DNA of 5,506 nt, from positions 44,658 to 50,163 of the forward strand of contig PAWK01000061.1 of NCBI GenBank assembly GCA_002714195.1, in the 5' to 3' direction. Source of the stretch: Gammaproteobacteria bacterium (GTDB lineage Bacteria > Pseudomonadota > Gammaproteobacteria > Pseudomonadales > Pseudohongiellaceae). The notes beneath the pieces are model-generated. The model saw only the letters and a list, made by a program, of their open reading frames with translations, did not search any database and was not told where the DNA came from. Positions within the stretch are counted from its first letter, which is position 1, and every line of letters begins with the position of its first letter. Below, one piece after another: positions 1-5,506 of this stretch. Made by a program: the position numbers and the translations under genes.

Positions 1-62
1 ATGATGCTCACGCACGCCGCAAAAGTCACTCTCATTTTCCTTCTCATTACAGGATAATTCAT
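1..62 (-). CDS. Possible start of a secreted or lipoprotein-like gene downstream of ligA (partial, cut by window edge)
   Basis: An open frame on the minus strand begins at ATG 62-60 and runs off the window, reading MNYPVMRRKMRVTFAACVSI. In-frame ATGs also lie at 47-45 and 35-33. The ATG at 35-33 has the best purine-rich ribosome-binding site (AGAAGGA, 44-38, rather close to the start) and would give MRVTFAACVSI. Either version has a basic beginning followed by small and hydrophobic residues, as in the start of a signal peptide. A Cys is present, but too little is visible to call a lipobox. A TATAAT box lies just upstream (74-79), so the gene could have its own promoter besides read-through from ligA. 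A competing frame from ATG 75-73 is also open to the edge but gives a charged, non-descript peptide. No family can be assigned from 20 residues. Confidence 0.33.
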   Translation of the reverse strand, partial: MNYPVMRRKMRVTFAACVSI

Positions 63-73
63 AGAACCTACTC

Positions 74-79
74 ATTATA
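74..79 (-). promoter_or_regulatory. Candidate -10 box (TATAAT) for the gene downstream of ligA
   Basis: The minus strand reads TATAAT exactly at 79-74, about 20 bases past the ligA stop codon. With a 17-base spacer the -35 position is CTTAGA (97-102), which overlaps the ligA stop and matches TTGACA at only three of six bases. Transcription would start near position 67, leaving a leader of about 30 bases with the AGAAGGA site at 44-38 before the ATG at 35-33. That spacing is coherent, but the -35 is poor and AT-rich DNA produces chance TATAAT matches. Confidence 0.3.
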
Positions 80-97
80 TACTCGTGAGAAAACTAT

Positions 98-2122
<2,025 letters not shown>

Positions 2123-3913
2123 CTAAATGCGACCCCCAGCTACTCTAAGCTGGTCAAGTTCAAAATCTCGAATTCGTTGTCTGTAGTGTTCTATTGTTTG
2201 AGCTGTTAGATCACTTCTATGATCATCTTTAAGCTCACCTCCCAATTCTTTACAAAGCTGTTGTGCAACGGTAATCATTTTATCAAATGCGCGTAAGTTG
2301 TTACCGCTTGTTGGAAGTGACAGAAACAAGCTGATGCCAACCGTCGAAAAAGTTCTTATTGTATCGAGCTCGAATGTTCCGGGTTTTATGGCGTTAGCAA
2401 GGCTACAAACTAAACTGGCGCTATCCTCCGCATCATCGTACAGATGAAAAATACCCATGTCACCATATTCGAATCCTGCTATTTTAAATGCTCGAACCAG
2501 ATCCTCTCCAAAGAATTCACCATTTGCTGACGACATAATGCTTATAGTTAGAACAGCGATCGGGTTGACATTGACAGGCTGCTTCACAACCTTAGACTTG
2601 CCCCAACTGTTCTCCGCAACGGAGCGTCCTGCAGTTGCATTCTCAATACTCGTGACATTATCTGAGCTCGATATCTCTGCTTCAAACCCCTCATCAATTT
2701 CGGAATCTGGAATAAGATTGTCTTCCTCACTATCTAAATAATTTTTAGGCGTCTCGAAATGATTATCGCTTTGATTAATAAACCCCTCAATCTCTTTTAT
2801 GAGCTCTGTTTGCTCTGTTTCAGTAGCTAATCGATCTTGGTCTATCTGAGACTCTGACTCAAATTTCTTCTCTAAGAGTGTTTTAGTATTTGGTTTTGAC
2901 CTAAATATAGACAAAAAAGCACCCAATACAGGCTTTTTGTTTCTAGATTGTGTCTCACGACTTTCAAGCTCGCTTGAATTATCTGATCGTAAAATGAGAT
3001 CCATACTATTCTCATCAAAACCTATTCGTTCCCCCGCCGTCATTGAAAAATGTTCGAAGTCTTCCGGCTCTGAAAGCTCATTTTGCTCAACAGGATCCAA
3101 TTCCCTGTCCATTTCATGAGCGCCTGCGTCGATATTTGTGGTCTCTATATTTTCAAAATTTTGTTCTAAGGACTTTGAGTTGTCCAATTCCTTTGAGTCA
3201 GAGAAAGATTCTTCACCAAAACCATCTCGTATTTGTGGAACTTCTTCGTCTTCATACCATTCATTTTCTGGATAATCATCAAGGTCTTCTGCAGAAGATT
3301 CCTCTGCCTCATCCAAGGTCAGCTCATTTGAATAGCGCGAGCTGTAATCACCGACTTCGGCTATCCTGATGTCTTCAGCTCCCTCACTATTATCGTTGCT
3401 ACCCAAGACATCGCTATAACTACCTTCTTTGTCAACCAGTTGAGGGCCTTTCAATTTCTCATCCGACCAAGAATGATCATCGGCCTCAACACTTCTATCT
3501 CTTTTGTCGGAGAGACCAATGAGTGAATCGTGATAAACGTCTGGCGATTCATCCGCGCTCATCTCGAAATTTCGATTAGAATCAAATCCTGGAATTTTCG
3601 ACACGTCTGACTCAACAACGTCCATCAGTATTGGGATTGGAGTATCACTATCAACCTCGAATGAATCGAGATTTTCCAAGTGGCTCTCTACTTCAGTCGT
3701 CCATGCATGGCCCGCTCGATTCACCACTCTAGCACCGCCACTTGGAAGCTCTGCTAGTTCTAACTCCTCTAGATCGAAGTCTTTTGGAATGTTTTTGTCT
3801 ATGGTCAGCCGGATTTGTCCTCGACGAACTTGAATTGCGACAAAAAGCCCCCGCAATAGAACCGCAACCATTAAAAACCCCATCAGTAAAATTATCAGCT
3901 CACGCGGAGTCAT
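2123..3913 (-). CDS. zipA: Cell division protein ZipA with an exceptionally long acidic linker
   Basis: Inner-membrane protein that binds the C-terminal tail of FtsZ, tethering and stabilising the Z-ring and helping recruit later divisome proteins. The N-terminus is a membrane anchor (about residues 5-28, ELIILLMGFLMVAVLLRGLF) with no cleavage site, followed by a basic stretch (QVRRGQIRLTIDK), matching ZipA's N-out, cytoplasmic-body topology. Residues 43-66 (NIPKDFDLEELELAELPSGG and onward) form a segment I recall from Pseudomonas-like ZipAs. Residues about 69-440 are a low-complexity Asp/Glu/Ser-rich linker. The FtsZ-binding domain is about 447-585, with FEYGDMGIFH (481-490), SLANAIKPGTFELD (504-517) and ELKDDHRSDLTAQTIEHYRQ. 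Length is 596 residues against 328 in E. coli; the excess is all linker, and it lacks the Pro/Gln richness of the E. coli linker. The ATG at 3913 is the only start that keeps the anchor whole; a weak GAAG site lies seven bases upstream. Confidence 0.95.
   Translation of the reverse strand: MTPRELIILLMGFLMVAVLLRGLFVAIQVRRGQIRLTIDKNIPKDFDLEELELAELPSGGARVVNRAGHAWTTEVESHLENLDSFEVDSDTPIPILMDVVESDVSKIPGFDSNRNFEMSADESPDVYHDSLIGLSDKRDRSVEADDHSWSDEKLKGPQLVDKEGSYSDVLGSNDNSEGAEDIRIAEVGDYSSRYSNELTLDEAEESSAEDLDDYPENEWYEDEEVPQIRDGFGEESFSDSKELDNSKSLEQNFENIETTNIDAGAHEMDRELDPVEQNELSEPEDFEHFSMTAGERIGFDENSMDLILRSDNSSELESRETQSRNKKPVLGAFLSIFRSKPNTKTLLEKKFESESQIDQDRLATETEQTELIKEIEGFINQSDNHFETPKNYLDSEEDNLIPDSEIDEGFEAEISSSDNVTSIENATAGRSVAENSWGKSKVVKQPVNVNPIAVLTISIMSSANGEFFGEDLVRAFKIAGFEYGDMGIFHLYDDAEDSASLVCSLANAIKPGTFELDTIRTFSTVGISLFLSLPTSGNNLRAFDKMITVAQQLCKELGGELKDDHRSDLTAQTIEHYRQRIRDFELDQLRVAGGRI
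2864..2950 (-). other. Basic/hydrophobic patch inside the acidic ZipA linker
   Basis: Residues about 322-350 of ZipA contain KKPVLGAFLSIFRSKPN followed by TKTLLEKK. The patch carries a cluster of Lys/Arg around a hydrophobic core (VLGAFLSIF), whereas the residues on both sides are dominated by Asp, Glu and Ser. The pattern suits a short amphipathic helix that could bind the membrane surface or a partner protein, or fold back on the acidic linker. The composition is what I see; any binding role is inference. Confidence 0.5.
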
Positions 3914-3916
3914 AAA

Positions 3917-3924
3917 TTTTCTTC
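3917..3924 (-). promoter_or_regulatory. Weak ribosome-binding site of zipA
   Basis: The minus strand reads GAAGAAAA, then TTT, then the zipA ATG. Only GAAG resembles the Shine-Dalgarno consensus, seven bases before the start. It supports the chosen start mainly because nothing better exists for the downstream Met codons (residues 11 and 15), which would also cut the membrane anchor. Confidence 0.4.
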
Positions 3925-3950
3925 GCTTAATCAGTGATATTTATTTGAAA

Positions 3951-3979
3951 CTTGTAACGTTATCTTACAGTTACCACAA
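3951..3979 (-). promoter_or_regulatory. Possible promoter between smc and zipA
   Basis: The minus strand carries TTGTGG (3979-3974) and TACAAG (3956-3951) separated by exactly 17 bases, matching the sigma-70 hexamers at three and four of six positions. Transcription would begin near 3944, about 30 bases before zipA. The 110-base gap after smc, compared with 21 bases between zipA and ligA, leaves room for a zipA-ligA promoter. The match is modest and could be chance. Confidence 0.25.
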
Positions 3980-3991
3980 TTTCTTTAGCTT

Positions 3992-4008
3992 AAAAAAGGT
4001 TCTAAACC
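3992..4008 (-). terminator. Weak hairpin plus T-run after smc (possible partial terminator)
   Basis: On the minus strand GGTT-TAG-AACC (4008-3998) is followed immediately by six T residues (3997-3992), beginning about 15 bases after the smc stop codon. The form is that of an intrinsic terminator, but the stem is only four pairs with a three-base loop, too short to stop polymerase efficiently. At most it might attenuate read-through from smc into zipA. Confidence 0.22.
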
Positions 4009-4023
4009 GCTAAAATCAGGATT

Positions 4024-5506
4024 TTACATTGCGGCGAGTTCAGCAGCCTCTTCAATATCAACTGCAACCATTCTAGAAACTCCTGCTTCATGCATGGTTA
4101 CTCCTAAGAGTTGATTCGCCATTTCCATGGTAATTTTATTATGCGTGATAAATATGAACTGCACACTCTGTGACATCTCTTTGACAAGATTCGCATAGCG
4201 TTGAACATTTGCATCGTCAAGAGGGGCATCCACCTCGTCCAACATGCAAAACGGTGAGGGATTTAAATGAAATATTGAAAATACTAATGCGATGGCTGTC
4301 ATGGCTTTTTCACCCCCCGAAAGGAGGTGAATAGTGCTATTTCTCTTGCCTGGGGGACGAGCCATGATTGCGACACCAGTGTCCAAAAGATCATCTCCTG
4401 TCATATCAAGATAGGCTTGTCCGCCGCCAAAAATTCTAGGGAATAAACTCTGAAGCCCGGAGTTAATTTTGTCGAAGGTCTCTTTAAAACGCTCCCTAGT
4501 TTCTTTGTCGATTTTGCGTATAGCATTTTGTAAGGTATTTAGTGCCTTTTCTAGGTCATCGTTCTGACTATCCAAGAAAACTTTTCTCTCGCTCTGGTGT
4601 TTGTGCTCATCTATGGCGGCTAGATTAATTGGACCTAAACGCTGAATTCGATTACTTAACTTCTCAAGCTCCAAGGCGCACTGCTCTTCCCCAAGGCCAT
4701 CCGGAAGACTTTCAAGAACTTTTTCCAATTCAAAATTTGATTCTTTCAGTTGAGCTAAAATACCATCGCGCTTGACCGAAGCGCCCTCGCTCTGAAGCCG
4801 GACCTGCATTAGCTGCTCGCGTGTAGCGTTAAGCTTCTCGCTAATATTATTACGTTTCCCTTCTAAATCTCTGATAATATTCTCATTCTCTTCTAAATTC
4901 GTTTTAGCTTTTCCTAAGTCTTTCTCAACGCCAAGGCGTTGCTGAAGGAGATCCTCCAACTGCGCTCGCATGCCTTCCATAGGCTCATCAGACTCATCGA
5001 TTTGTCCCTCCAGCAAATGAACTCTTTCTTTAGACCTTTCAACTTGTGTCGCCATCCTATCCATCGTTTCACGCGTCGATTTTAACTGCGCCTTTATTGC
5101 TTGTTGTCTCAGTTCAAGCTCATGAGATAAATCTTTGTATTTCTTAACTTTCTCTCTAGCCTCTGACAACTTTTCCTGATTATCTTCGCGATCCTGCTCC
5201 AATTTTTCTCGAACACCGGCATCATCAGCCATAACATCCAAGGCCTTTTCAAGATTAGCCCTGCTCTCTGAGATATTTTTTTCCTCAAGAGCGAGCAAGT
5301 CTCTTAGGCCTGCTAGCTCACTCTGAATTCTTTGCTTACGCACCTGGGCTTCCGTCTCTTTTGCTTGTTGTGCGCTAATTTTAGATTTCAAATCGCCTAG
5401 CTGACTGCTCGATTCAGCGATACTACGCTGAAGCTCTTCTCGTCGACCCTCTTTCTCTTGTAAAGAACCTTGGAGGTCCTTTTCTTCTTTAGATAAATTA
5501 TTAGAT
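4024..5506 (-). CDS. smc: Chromosome segregation protein SMC, C-terminal part (5' end outside the window)
   Basis: Condensin ATPase that, with ScpA and ScpB, compacts and resolves the nucleoid. The frame is open through 5506 with no stop, giving about 493 residues, roughly the last two-fifths of a protein usually near 1,150-1,200 residues. A TTG codon at 5391-5389 is not a real start: upstream codons continue the same Glu/Lys/Gln-rich coiled coil. From 5506 to about 4690 the product is the C-terminal arm of the antiparallel coiled coil, presumably just after the hinge. Next come the conserved head joint ([13 protein letters not shown], around 4640-4600) and the C-terminal half of the ABC head: [14 protein letters not shown], the signature LLSGGEKAM (LSGGE at 4309-4323), Walker B with D-loop [12 protein letters not shown] (DE at 4234-4239) and the switch His in FITHNK (4141-4143). 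The ending [18 protein letters not shown] is typical. Walker A and the hinge lie outside. Stop TAA; zipA begins 110 bases later. Confidence 0.96.
   Translation of the reverse strand, partial: SNNLSKEEKDLQGSLQEKEGRREELQRSIAESSSQLGDLKSKISAQQAKETEAQVRKQRIQSELAGLRDLLALEEKNISESRANLEKALDVMADDAGVREKLEQDREDNQEKLSEAREKVKKYKDLSHELELRQQAIKAQLKSTRETMDRMATQVERSKERVHLLEGQIDESDEPMEGMRAQLEDLLQQRLGVEKDLGKAKTNLEENENIIRDLEGKRNNISEKLNATREQLMQVRLQSEGASVKRDGILAQLKESNFELEKVLESLPDGLGEEQCALELEKLSNRIQRLGPINLAAIDEHKHQSERKVFLDSQNDDLEKALNTLQNAIRKIDKETRERFKETFDKINSGLQSLFPRIFGGGQAYLDMTGDDLLDTGVAIMARPPGKRNSTIHLLSGGEKAMTAIALVFSIFHLNPSPFCMLDEVDAPLDDANVQRYANLVKEMSQSVQFIFITHNKITMEMANQLLGVTMHEAGVSRMVAVDIEEAAELAAM

Noticed and set aside
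2457..3369. Three plus-strand open frames opposite zipA (2457-2741, 2937-3119, 3043-3369)
   Set aside because: They are antisense to the acidic linker and the start of the FtsZ-binding domain. Their Ser/Leu-rich composition mirrors Asp/Glu/Ser codons on the other strand; no ribosome-binding site or domain supports them.
2594..3709. Tandem repeats or a foreign insertion in zipA to explain its length
   Set aside because: I see no clear repeated unit, flanking duplication or frame break. The acidic linker is continuous and similar in codon use to the rest of the gene, so gradual expansion is more likely.
4320..4414. Perfect Shine-Dalgarno-like AAGGAGGTGA on the plus strand (4321-4330) followed six bases past AGGAGG by GTG and a 26-codon frame ending at 4414
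   Set aside because: The motif is the complement of codons for the conserved SMC signature (HLLSGGE), so it is explained by protein constraint. The frame is very short and no promoter is evident, so an antisense peptide is unlikely.
5389..5391. TTG as the start of a separate 455-residue coiled-coil protein
   Set aside because: The same frame continues without a stop to 5506 with the same heptad-like composition, and the product is the C-terminal part of SMC, so this is an internal Leu codon.

Overview
The window is a stretch of bacterial chromosome carrying three housekeeping genes, all on the minus strand. Read 5'->3' on that strand the order is smc (C-terminal part only), zipA (complete), ligA (complete), then the probable first bases of another gene. 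ZipA is restricted to Gammaproteobacteria. A canonical SMC, rather than MukB, argues against Enterobacterales and Vibrionales. The ZipA ending (ELKDDHRSDLTAQTIEHYRQRI) and the juxtamembrane segment (IRLTIDKNIPKD) resemble, from memory, those of Pseudomonas/Marinobacter-type species. The DNA is visibly AT-leaning, so an AT-rich, possibly marine, gammaproteobacterium of that broad group is my best inference; I cannot name a genus.

Layout by plus-strand coordinates, all genes pointing left: 1-97 lies downstream of ligA and holds a perfect TATAAT box, a purine-rich ribosome-binding site and an open frame beginning like a signal peptide. ligA (NAD+-dependent DNA ligase) is 98-2101. A 21-base gap separates it from zipA (2123-3913), the membrane tether of FtsZ. 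A 110-base gap (3914-4023) contains a weak hairpin with a T-run, a possible promoter and a short palindrome. smc (4024 to past 5506) has its distal coiled coil and C-terminal ATPase half-head; its frame stays open to the window edge.

The three genes serve the chromosome and division cycle: SMC compacts and segregates the nucleoid, ZipA anchors and stabilises the Z-ring, and LigA seals Okazaki-fragment and repair nicks. The smc-zipA-ligA order is a known arrangement in Pseudomonas-like genomes, so this is ordinary core genome and not an accessory island. I see no mobile element, CRISPR array, RNA gene or defence system. The most unusual object is ZipA: at 596 residues it is far longer than the E. 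coli protein (328), because of a roughly 370-residue acidic, serine-rich linker interrupted by one basic/hydrophobic patch.
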